Source: a bacterium
GTDB lineage: Bacteria; Acidobacteriota; Thermoanaerobaculia; Multivoradales; J023
Direction: 5' to 3'
Assembly: GCA_024226315.1 (NCBI GenBank)
Contig: JAAELT010000568.1
Span: forward strand, 1-64,000
DNA: 64,000 nt
Below are positions 26,351 to 35,859 of this stretch, piece after piece. The notes under the pieces are model-generated. The model saw nothing but the letters and a program-made list of their open reading frames with translations. It was not told where the DNA came from and ran no database searches. Numbering within the stretch: position 1 is the stretch's first letter; each line of letters starts with the position of its first letter. The translations under genes were made by a program, and so were the position numbers.

Positions 26351-26692
26351 ATGATTCTGCCGAGCCAAGGTCACTTGCTGCGAATTTTCATCGGCGAGAG
26401 CGACCGGCACGACGGTCTGCCGCTCTACGAGTGGATCGTGCGGGCAGCCCGGAGCCACGGCCTCGCGGGTGCCACCGTGCTCCGTGGCCTGGAGGGCTTC
26501 GGAGCCCGCAGCCGCTTGCACACCGCGCGCATCCTCAGACTGTCGTCCGATCTGCCGATCGTCGTCGAGATCGTCGATACACGAGAGAAGATCGAAAGCT
26601 TCCTGCCGGTAATCGACGAAACCATCGACGAGGGCCTGGCGACGCTGGAGAAAGTCGAGATTCGTTTCTACCGCAGCGGCAAGGAAGGCTAG
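26351..26692 (+). CDS. DUF190 family protein
   Basis: 113 residues. Pattern GHLLRIFIGESDRHDGLPLY, then IVRAARSHGLAGATVLRGL, GFGARSRLHTARILRLS and DLPIVVEIVDTREKIESFLP is that of DUF190, a small PII-like ferredoxin-fold family. DUF190 genes are commonly beside crcB, as here (seven bases), so a role in fluoride handling or its regulation is likely. The stop shares CTAG with the stop of the converging glycerate kinase. Confidence 0.92.
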   Translation: MILPSQGHLLRIFIGESDRHDGLPLYEWIVRAARSHGLAGATVLRGLEGFGARSRLHTARILRLSSDLPIVVEIVDTREKIESFLPVIDETIDEGLATLEKVEIRFYRSGKEG

Positions 26693-27996
26693 CGCACCAG
26701 CACCAGCGCCACGTCCATGACGTTGGTGCCTGTCGGCCCGGTGACCAAGAGGTCGCCCAAGGCCTGGAAGAAGGGATAGGCGTCGTTGTCGGCGAGCGCC
26801 CGGCCGGCGTCGAGGCCTTGGGCCCGGGCGCGCTTCAGGGTGTCGCCGTCGGCGACCGCGCCGGCGGCGTCGGTCGGGCCGTCGATGCCGTCGGTACCCA
26901 TCGACGCCACCAGGATGCCTTCGCTACCCTCGAGAGCCAGCGCCGCGCCCAGGGCGACCTCCTGGTTGCGGCCGCCACGGCCCGTGCCGCGCACCGTCAC
27001 CGTGGTCTCCCCCGCCGCCACCAGACAGGCCGGCGGCGCCACCGGCCGACCGGCTAGTTGAACCTGCCGCCCGGCGCCCGCCAGCGCCTTGCCCGCCTGC
27101 CGAGCCTCACCGGTGAGCCGCGTGGTCACCAGGTGCGGCGTGTAGCCGAGGTCACGGGCCTCGGCGAGGGCCGCCTCGGCGGCCATGCGATTCGACCCGA
27201 CGATCCTGGCCTCGGCGCTCGTGAGCTCCGGATCGCCGGGCTTGGGCGATTCGGCCTCTTCGCCATGTTCGCCACGCTCGAGATAGTCGCGGACCAGTGC
27301 CGGCACTCCCGACCAGACCCCGAACCGCTTCAGGATCTCGAGCGCCTCATAAAAGGTCGTCGGGTCGGCGGTGACCGGCCCGGAGGCGATGACGTCCAGC
27401 GGGTCGCCGACCACGTCCGACAGCACCAGCGCCAGGACCCTCGCCGGATGCGCCTTTTTCGCTAGCCGCCCGCCCTTGAGCAGATCCAGGTGCTTGCGCA
27501 CGCAGTTGAGCTCCTGGATGGTGGCGCCTGAACGCAGCAAGGCGTCGGTGGTTTCCTGGACCTGCACCAGCGAGACGCCCGGCGGCGGCAGGGTCATGAG
27601 CGCCGAGCCACCGCCCGAGATCAGAGCCAGCAGCAGGTCGGCCGCACCCAGGTCGGCCGCCAGCCGGCGGATCTCCCCGGCACCCTCGACGCCCCTTTCG
27701 TTGGGGATCGGGTGGCCGCCGGCGAACTCCGCGACGCCGGCGGGGGCATCGCCCGTCTGACCCTCGGGGGCGACCAGCACACCGCCGGCCAGCCGGTCCG
27801 CGAGCACGTCGGCGGCACCGCGCGCCATCGCCGCCGCGGCCTTGCCGACCGCGGCAAGGTGAACCCGGCCGGCTCCCGAGAGCAGCTCCTCGTCGCCCGC
27901 CAGCGCGTCGCGGACCAGCCGTTCCGGCTCGACCGCGCGGACCGCGGCGTCGAGGCAGACACGCGCGTCGGCGCGCAGATCGACCGCGCCGCTCAC
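26689..27996 (-). CDS. glycerate 2-kinase (MOFRL/GckA family)
   Basis: 435 residues. Phosphorylates D-glycerate with ATP, generally to 2-phosphoglycerate. The GckA-type motifs are present: AVGKAAAAMARGAADVL, GGHPIPNERGVEGAGEI, ISGGGSALMTLPPPGVSL, GATIQELNCVRKHLDLLKGG, LSDVVGDPLDVIASGPVTADP and, near the end, the MOFRL-type ATP-binding piece RGGRNQEVALGAALAL and ASMGTDGIDGPTDAAGA. GTG start overlaps the TGA of the upstream dehydrogenase (GTGA), so the two are translationally coupled. Last gene of a three-gene operon for making phosphoglycerate. Confidence 0.95.
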   Translation of the reverse strand: MSGAVDLRADARVCLDAAVRAVEPERLVRDALAGDEELLSGAGRVHLAAVGKAAAAMARGAADVLADRLAGGVLVAPEGQTGDAPAGVAEFAGGHPIPNERGVEGAGEIRRLAADLGAADLLLALISGGGSALMTLPPPGVSLVQVQETTDALLRSGATIQELNCVRKHLDLLKGGRLAKKAHPARVLALVLSDVVGDPLDVIASGPVTADPTTFYEALEILKRFGVWSGVPALVRDYLERGEHGEEAESPKPGDPELTSAEARIVGSNRMAAEAALAEARDLGYTPHLVTTRLTGEARQAGKALAGAGRQVQLAGRPVAPPACLVAAGETTVTVRGTGRGGRNQEVALGAALALEGSEGILVASMGTDGIDGPTDAAGAVADGDTLKRARAQGLDAGRALADNDAYPFFQALGDLLVTGPTGTNVMDVALVLVR

Positions 27997-29021
27997 TTGC
28001 CCGCGCGGCGGCGGTAGGCCTCGGTGTCGTAGACCTCAGGGTTGACCACGTTGGGCGCCCGCTCACGCCGCAGGTGCGCGATGGCGTTGGTCGCCGCCAT
28101 GGTCGCCATCTTCGAGCGCGTGTCGTGACTGGCGCTCGCGATGTGGGGAATCAGCACCGCGGTCGGCTGCTCCGCCAAGCCGGGCGCCATCGCCGGCTCG
28201 TCCTCGAAGACGTCGAGAGCGGCACCGGCGATCCAACCCTTCGACAGCGCTCGGACCAGGGCCGTCTCGTCGACCACCGGGCCACGCGCGGCGTTGATCA
28301 GATAGGCGGTCGACTTCATTCGCCGCAGCGCCGCCTCGTCGATCATGTGGCGGGTCTCGGGGGTGAGCGGCGGATGGAGAGTCACGAAGTCGCTGCGCTC
28401 GAGCAGCTCCGGCAGCTCCGCCCAATCGGCCATGCCGTCGGCCTCGATGCCCTCGCGGTTGAACGGATCGTGGGCCAGGATCTCCATGTCGAAGCCGGTG
28501 GCGCGACGCGCCACCGCGACACCGATGCGACCGTAGCCGATGATGCCGATCACCTTGCGCCGACCGCTCGCTCCGCGCCCGATGTCGCCGCCGAGAAAGA
28601 GGTTGGGACCCCACAGCTTGTAGCGGCCGGCAACCATGTAGTTGTGGGCCTCGGGGATCCGCCGGGCCACCGCCATCAGCATGGCCCAGGTGAAGTCGGC
28701 CGTGGTCTCGGTCAAGACGCCTGGGGTGTTGGCCACCGGGATGCCGAGCTCGGTCGCCGCGTCGACGTCGATGTTGTTGTAGCCCACCGCCATCTGGGCG
28801 ATGCCGAGCAGACCGGGACCCGCCTCCAACTGCTCGCTGCCGAGGGGCTCGGTGAGCAGCGGCACCAGCACGTCGCAGCCGCCGATGCCGGCGAGCAGAT
28901 CGCTCATCTCGACGCCCTTCTCCTCGTCATCCTGGCTGACGGTGACCGCGGCGCCCGACTCCCGGAGGATCTCGAGGCCGGCCTCGGGAATCCGCCGCGT
29001 GACGAAGATGTGTCCGTTCAA
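27993..29021 (-). CDS. D-2-hydroxyacid dehydrogenase (hydroxypyruvate/glyoxylate reductase type)
   Basis: 342 residues from a TTG whose first bases lie inside the aminotransferase stop (TTGA). NAD-binding IGIIGYGRIGVAVARRA, the catalytic Arg in LINAARGPVVDE, the Glu of FEDEPAMAPGL and the His in LIPHIASASH are the D-isomer hydroxyacid dehydrogenase signature. In this operon the expected reaction is reduction of hydroxypyruvate (or glyoxylate) to glycerate, which the next gene, glycerate kinase, phosphorylates. Very tight spacing supports a single mRNA. Confidence 0.92.
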   Translation of the reverse strand: MNGHIFVTRRIPEAGLEILRESGAAVTVSQDDEEKGVEMSDLLAGIGGCDVLVPLLTEPLGSEQLEAGPGLLGIAQMAVGYNNIDVDAATELGIPVANTPGVLTETTADFTWAMLMAVARRIPEAHNYMVAGRYKLWGPNLFLGGDIGRGASGRRKVIGIIGYGRIGVAVARRATGFDMEILAHDPFNREGIEADGMADWAELPELLERSDFVTLHPPLTPETRHMIDEAALRRMKSTAYLINAARGPVVDETALVRALSKGWIAGAALDVFEDEPAMAPGLAEQPTAVLIPHIASASHDTRSKMATMAATNAIAHLRRERAPNVVNPEVYDTEAYRRRAGK

Positions 29022-30316
29022 TCCCACAGCCGCTCCTCTCGCAGAAACTCTTGAAATCCGTCCGCGTCGTCCGCCGCCTCGACCATGCGCCCGACGCCGG
29101 CCTGGATCTGCTCCATGCTGGCGGCGATCGACAGCCGCAGGTAGTGCTGCCCCTCCGCGCCGATGCGGCCGAAGGAGTTGCGATCCATGGTGGCCACGCC
29201 GTAGCGGTAGAGCAGAAACATCTGCAGCATGCCCGAAGGGCTGGTGCGATCGCGCGAGGCCTCGGGCAGCTGCTGGTAGGCGTCGACTACGCCGAGCCGC
29301 TCGCACAGGCCGGCGACGTTGGGAAAGACGTAGAAGGCGCCCTTCGGATTCTGGCAGCGCACCCCCGGAATGTCGTTCAAAGCCGGCACCACCCAGTCGC
29401 GCCGCCGCTCGAAGGCGGCGACCATGCCGGCGACCGTGGCGGCGCTCTCCGGACTCTCGTAGGCCTCGCGCCCGGCCTCCTGGATGAACGCCGGCACACA
29501 CGAGCAGATGTTGATGTTGAGCTGCTTGAAGATCGCGGCTTCCTCGGCCGTCGGCAACATCGCCCAGCCCAGACGCCAGCCGGTCATGGCGAAGCCCTTG
29601 GAATGACCGCTGACCAGCACGGTGCGCTCTGCCATACCCTCTTCCGAAGCGATCGAGTGGTGCTTCTCGCCGTCGAACAGGATGTGCTCGTAGATCTCGT
29701 CGGCGTAGATCCGCACGTCGGGGCGGCACTTCTCACGGATGACCTCGGCGATGCCGGCCAGGTCCCGCGCCGGCAGCACGCCACCGGTAGGATTCGACGG
29801 CGAGCACAGCATGATCACCTTGGTGCGCTCGGTGATCAGCGCCGCCAGCTCCTCGGGGATGAAGGAGAACCCGCGCTCTTCCGACAGCTGGAGCGGCACC
29901 GGCGTCGCTCCGGCGAAAGTCACCCAGGACTCGTAGATCGGGAAACCCGGGCTCGGGTAGATCACCTCGTCGCCCGGGTCGGCGTAGGTCTGCATGGTGT
30001 AACTGATCGGCGGCTTGGCCCCTGGCGTCACCACGATCCGCGAGACGTCGGCCTCGATGCCGCGGGTGCTCGCAACGTGCGCGGCAATCGCCTTGCGCAG
30101 CGGCAAGATGCCCTGGGGATCACAGTAGTGGGAGTTGCCGGCTTCGATCTCGCGCATGCCGACGCGATTGATGTGGGGCGCGCTGTCGAAGTCGGGCTCG
30201 CCGAGATTGAACTTGATCACGTCCATCCCGCGGTCGAGGCAGCGCTGAATGTCCTCGCCCAGCTTGAACGCGTTCTCGGTGCCGAGGGCCGTCATACGGT
30301 CCGCGAGGAGCGCCAT
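29018..30316 (-). CDS. class I PLP aminotransferase (aspartate/alanine type)
   Basis: 432 residues from an ATG with AAGGAG upstream. Fold-type I aminotransferase: N-terminal FNLGEPDFDSAPHI, LCSPSNPTGGVLP, the PLP-phosphate motif IYADEIYEHILF, the lysine in VSGHSKGFAMTGWRLGWAM and the C-terminal arginine region RLSIAAS. The family acts on many amino acids. Here the operon with a hydroxyacid dehydrogenase and glycerate kinase points to an amino group acceptor/donor linked to serine and hydroxypyruvate, an inference from context. Its leader region is about 200 bases, shared with the divergent recQ. Confidence 0.88.
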   Translation of the reverse strand: MALLADRMTALGTENAFKLGEDIQRCLDRGMDVIKFNLGEPDFDSAPHINRVGMREIEAGNSHYCDPQGILPLRKAIAAHVASTRGIEADVSRIVVTPGAKPPISYTMQTYADPGDEVIYPSPGFPIYESWVTFAGATPVPLQLSEERGFSFIPEELAALITERTKVIMLCSPSNPTGGVLPARDLAGIAEVIREKCRPDVRIYADEIYEHILFDGEKHHSIASEEGMAERTVLVSGHSKGFAMTGWRLGWAMLPTAEEAAIFKQLNINICSCVPAFIQEAGREAYESPESAATVAGMVAAFERRRDWVVPALNDIPGVRCQNPKGAFYVFPNVAGLCERLGVVDAYQQLPEASRDRTSPSGMLQMFLLYRYGVATMDRNSFGRIGAEGQHYLRLSIAASMEQIQAGVGRMVEAADDADGFQEFLREERLWD

Positions 30317-30529
30317 CGTCGTCTCCTTGGCAGGGTCAGGTCTGCTCAGGGGTACAGCAGGGGGGTCTCGAGAGGCCTCGGGGATCGCGACCGGGGCACT
30401 CGGGGTGACCTCCACCGCGACCGGCGTGATCCGGCCCACCCACACTAGTTGCCTTGTCGCTGAATCAAGCAAACTCATTGTAGGGAGCGACCCGCCGAGG
30501 GTCAAGCGATTTTGTAGGATCGTCGAGAT

Positions 30530-32448
<1,919 letters not shown>

Positions 32449-32452
<4 letters not shown>

Positions 32453-33561
32453 ACCAGAGAGCCGAGAAACTCGGTCGCCGCGCAGACCCGGATCCCTTCC
32501 GGAGTCACGTAGTCCTTCGATCCCGTGGCCGAGATCTGCCAAGCCTCGCACTCGGGGAAGCGAGCCTCGAGATACTTCAGCCCGCGGTCGATCGGGCTGT
32601 CGGCCCACTTGCACTCGACCAGCCACATGGGCTTCATTCCCTCGGTGACGACGAAATCGACCTCGCGGCCGTCGGTGTCGCGGAAGTAGCGCAGGTCGAG
32701 GTCGCGGCCCTGGGTGTCCTGCTGGTGGTGGACCCACTTGAGCAGATGGCAGGCGACGAGGTTCTCGAAGCGGGCGGGCGGGCCCGAGACCAGGGTCCAA
32801 TCGAAGTGGTAGTGCTTCTGCGCCTTCTTGATCGCCCGGATCTTCGGCGCGCCAAAGGGCGAGAGGCGAAAGAGGGCATAGAGGCGCTCGAGGATCTGGA
32901 TCCAGCTGGCGACGGTCTTGTGGCTCAGCTGAAGATCCTCGCGCAGAGCGTTGAGCGACAGCGTCGAGCCCACCAGCTCGGGGAGACGCAGCACCAGCAG
33001 CTCCAGGTTGCCCAGATCGCGCACCTGCTCGAGGCTCACCAGCTCCTCGCGGATCAGCAGGTTGCGGTACTCGCGCGACCACCGTCGGGCCTCGACCTCG
33101 GAGCCCTCGAGCCACGGCTCGGGAAAGCCGCCCAGGGTCAGCAGGTCTTGCAGCTCCTGCCCGGTCTCGACGCCGAGCTCGGCCACCGACAGCGGGTGCA
33201 GACGCAGGAGGTGATAGCGCCCCTGGAGCGAATCGCCCGAGTAGCGATAGAGATCGAGGCGAGCGCTGCCGGTGACCAGGATGCGCTGCGCCCGGCGACG
33301 GACGTCGTAGAGCCCCTTCAGGTAGTTGCGCCAGGTGCGGTACTTGTGAATCTCGTCGAAGATCCACAGCGGAGAGTCGGGGAGCTCGCGTTTCAAGATG
33401 CGCTCGCGATGCTCGGGCACGTCCCAGTTGAGGTAGCCCCTCTCCGCGCCGGGCAGGCTGCGGGCCAGGGTGGTCTTGCCCACCTGGCGCGGCCCGGCGA
33501 CGAAGACCATCTTGCGCTCGAGATCGCGCTCGATCTGGGGTCTGAGATACCTCTCCTGCAT
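32449..33561 (-). CDS. AAA+ ATPase with DUF4143 domain
   Basis: 370 residues. Walker A VAGPRQVGKTTLAR at the N-terminus (about 21-33), Walker B LWIFDEIHKY, sensor VTGSARLDLYR, and then DUF4143 (about 190-360) with IREELVSLEQVRD, GSTLSLNALRED, and the nuclease-like end GREVDFVVTEG with VECKWADSPI. The last (D-x-V, E-x-K) is a PD-(D/E)xK-like pocket that is typical of the family. These ATPases are frequent accessory genes of unknown role. The ATG has no ribosome site and lies at the start site of a strong promoter, so the mRNA may be leaderless. It flanks the scarred region. Confidence 0.88.
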
Positions 33562-33567
33562 GCCTGG

Positions 33568-33596
33568 AGGGTACTGAGGATTTCACCCCTAGTCAA
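33568..33596 (-). promoter_or_regulatory. promoter of the DUF4143 ATPase
   Basis: Minus strand TTGACT (33596-33591) and TACCCT (33573-33568) are separated by 17 bases. The expected RNA start, near 33561, is the A of the ATG itself, so the message would be leaderless. An AT-rich tract (seven T) precedes the -35. Confidence 0.45.
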
Positions 33597-33669
33597 AAAA
33601 ACTCACGGAGATTCTGGACCAGTGGTCAAGACCTCAGTCCACAGCCGACTGCTGGGCTCGACCCCAAAG

Positions 33670-34110
33670 TCAAGATCTGCCTCCTGACGAAATGACGGCG
33701 GCAATCCTCAGGATTCGAGCGACCGACTCCTCGGCCGCCGCCTCGGGACGCGGGCGCGAGCTCACGGTGAGGCGCAGGCGGTCGGCGTGGAAGCCCAGGT
33801 CGGCCAGCCGGTAGATCGCCTCGAAGAGGCGGATCGACCAGGTCAGGCGGTCGCGGAGCTCCTCCAGCAGATCGGTCTTCGCCTTCAGGGCCTTCTCGAC
33901 CTCCCGCTTCTGGGACTCGATCTCGTCGAGAGAGGTCTGGAAGGGCTCGAGCAGATCTTCGATCTGCTCGGCGTACTGGTCCGGCTTCTCCCACAAGCCC
34001 AGGACCTGCGGCTCCGGCGTCGTGAACCCGGGATCGGTGAGGATGTTCACCGCCTCCCTGGCCACCCGCCGCAGCGCCAGGGGATCGCGCCTGAGAAACT
34101 GGCAGAAGCA
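33670..34110 (-). pseudogene. partial coiled-coil gene, copy A
   Basis: The frame reads, from its right end, RDPLALRRVAREAVNIL, LWEKPDQYAEQIEDLLEPF, the heptad region DEIESQKREVEKALKAKTDL, then LTWSIRLFEAIYRLADLGF and ends AVISSGGRS. It shares a 227-bp piece with copy B at 35546, and the sequence after AAAEES differs from copy B. Nothing before RDPLALRR looks native: upstream is the palindromic repeat block. It is therefore a 3' part of a larger hypothetical gene, not a complete gene. Function unknown. Confidence 0.55.
33728..33954. repeat. 227-bp direct repeat, copy A
   Basis: Same length as 35631-35857 and about 96% identical (eight mismatches counted by eye). Covers the coiled-coil coding segment of copy A. 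The two copies lie in the same orientation 1.9 kb apart and bound the scarred region. Confidence 0.85.
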
Positions 34111-34133
34111 TTGCCCCGGCCAGCGGGTCGTGG

Positions 34134-34274
34134 CTGTCACCGGTGGCAGCGCGGTGGTGCGGCCGCGATGTCGCCGCTGCCAGGGGTGGCAGCGTGGGGG
34201 TGCAGCCGCGACGAGCACGCTGCCACCCCGTGCGGAGAGGGGGCACGATGGCGTCGCAACCACTGTCACCGGTG
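34134..34274. repeat. palindromic repeat block
   Basis: CTGTCACCGGTG occurs at both ends (34134-34145 and 34263-34274). Between them are two palindromic modules of about 40 bases. The first has TGGCAGCG / CGCTGCCA (34144-34151, 34175-34182). The second is a perfect 14-bp inverted repeat GGGGTGGCAGCGTG / CACGCTGCCACCCC (34183-34196, 34216-34229) with a 19-base loop. The modules are similar to each other, suggesting REP-like or small mobile units. They sit exactly where the native 5' part of copy A is missing. Confidence 0.6.
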
Positions 34275-34552
34275 ACCGCGTGGCCCCCGACTCGCGACGT
34301 CACCGCTGTACGTGCCGGGGAACGTTGGTTGACCGGGCTGAGATCGCCGCCCCGGGCTCGGGTTAGGCAATTCCGTCGCGGCGCAGGTCCCTCACATGGT
34401 CAACTGGCAAGGTCAACTGCGTGTCACGTCAGTTGCGCAGCCGCCGCCGCGGCGGTCATGACGCCGCGGGCGGTGAGCTGGTCGATCACCCCCATGAGCG
34501 GAATTGATCCGAACGGACTGCTCCACCGTCACTGTGCCACAATCACGCCGTG

Positions 34553-35245
34553 ATGCCAGTCCCCGTTGAGCTACCCCCACCCCGCGACTGGCAGGTTTTC
34601 GAGGACTCTTGCCGCGACCTCTTCGCGGCCGCTTGGGGCGACCCGGAAACCAAGAAGTACGGGCGCTCCGGCCAGAAGCAGCACGGCGTCGACATCCTCG
34701 GCCTACGCAACGGTCGCTGGCAGGGCGTTCAATGCAAGCGCAAACGTGGCTTCCCGGAGAAGGGACTGACAGAGAAGGAGGTGCGCACGGAGGTCGAGGC
34801 AGCCCGGAGATTTCCCCAACCTCTTGAGACTCTGGTAATCGCTACTACAGCTCCCGCTGACGCAGCGCTGCTGGTGGCCGCGACCTCCTGGGATCCGGGA
34901 GAACGACCGACCTCGGCCCACGAGATCTTGGGAGCCGTTGAAGGTATTGCGACAGGCAAGGCCCAAGGCACGAAGACACGGCCGAAGTTTGCAGAAACCG
35001 AGGAGACAGATCAACCTCCAACGCGATCTGCAGGCAGCGCTGAGATCACCGCTCAGCCACCTCGAGAAGAGAAGTCTGATTGTTTACGAAACAAACGAAT
35101 TCTCTTGGTCGAGGACATCGAATCGACTCGCCGTGATCTGTCTGGGTGCCAGCGAAGTCGGCCAGCGGCTCGACATGCTGCAATCGTAGGCCACCAGGCC
35201 CGGTACGGCAACATCGTGCCAAGCGTAATCGCCAACACCCCATGA
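34553..35245 (+). pseudogene. truncated Mrr-like restriction endonuclease domain
   Basis: 230 residues if translated. Residues 10-105 match the restriction-endonuclease-like (PD-(D/E)xK) domain often found at the N-terminus of STAND NTPase defence proteins: WQVFEDSCRDLFAAAWGDP, YGRSGQKQHGVDILGLRNG, GVQCKRKRGFPEKGL and TLVIATTAP, with Glu18, Asp48 and Gln61-x-Lys63 of the active site. After ATTAPADA the family match stops. The following DPGERPTSAHEILGAVEG resembles the tail of a Ser/Thr kinase domain, and the remainder has no recognisable fold. This looks like a nuclease gene cut off and joined to other DNA. No ribosome site is visible. Confidence 0.6.
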
Positions 35246-35545
35246 GCGGTGCCAGACGCCGCATCCGAGGGGGCGCTCAGCTTGTAGACTTCCTCGAAGC
35301 GCGCAAGTCCATCGCTGCCCGGCTGATTTCGGCGATGGTCTTCTCGGGCCAGAGCTTCTCCCTATACGCAAGAGCGACTCACCTGAGCAGCCAACTTGGC
35401 GACCTTCCAAGAGGGTCGTCGGCCTCGAAGCTCGCCAGCGGTTTCAGCCGAAACGTCCGCGGCTCTCCAAAGAGTAGTCCAGGCCGGAATGGAAAGCAGG
35501 CCGGCGTGGACGCCGGCCTGCTGAAAGATCGCAGTCGATGAAAGA
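35246..35545. other. 300-base gap, no gene seen; one strong hairpin
   Basis: No credible coding region on either strand, although frames are open. It contains a perfect 12-bp stem (35496-35507 with 35510-35521) made of GCAGGCCGGCGT and ACGCCGGCCTGC around a two-base loop. On the minus strand it is followed by TTTCC and could terminate RNA of copy B. The rest is unremarkable and may be decayed gene sequence. Confidence 0.5.
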
Positions 35546-35857
35546 TCAGCCGTCGGACGCGGAGTCCGACCATCCCGAAAACGCTGCCGGCTCCGTGTCG
35601 CCGGTGTCGGCCTCCTGACCGTCGCCCGAGTCCTCGGCCGCTGCCTCGGAGCGCGGACGCGAGCTCACGGTGAGGCGCAGGCGGTCGGCGTGGAAGCCCA
35701 GGTCGGCCAGCCGGTAGATCGCCTCGAAGAGGCAGATCGACCAGGTCAGGCGGTCGCGGAGCTCATCCAGCAGATCGGTCTTCGCCTTCAGGGCCTTCTC
35801 GACCTCCCGCTTCTGGGACTCGATCTCGTCGACGGAGGTCTGGAAGGGCTCGAGCAG
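35546..35857 (-). pseudogene. partial coiled-coil gene, copy B
   Basis: A 3' fragment of the same family as copy A: LEPFQTSVDEIESQKREVEK, ALKAKTDLLDELRDRLTWS, FEAIYRLADLGFHADRLRLT, ending GDTEPAAFSGWSDSASDG. No start codon or 5' part is present: its first codon is joined directly to the end of the sialidase-like gene, two bases before that gene's stop. The frame differs from the sialidase frame. A transcript from the sialidase gene would read into it. Confidence 0.6.
35631..35857. repeat. 227-bp direct repeat, copy B
   Basis: Partner of 33728-33954, eight mismatches by eye in 227 bases, same orientation. Its right end stops sharply two bases before the stop codon of the sialidase-like gene. 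Confidence 0.85.
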
Positions 35858-35859
35858 GG

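Noticed and set aside
35084..35541. Small overlapping frames on both strands after the nuclease fragment
   Set aside because: No ribosome sites, no domain match; they look like decayed or random frames.
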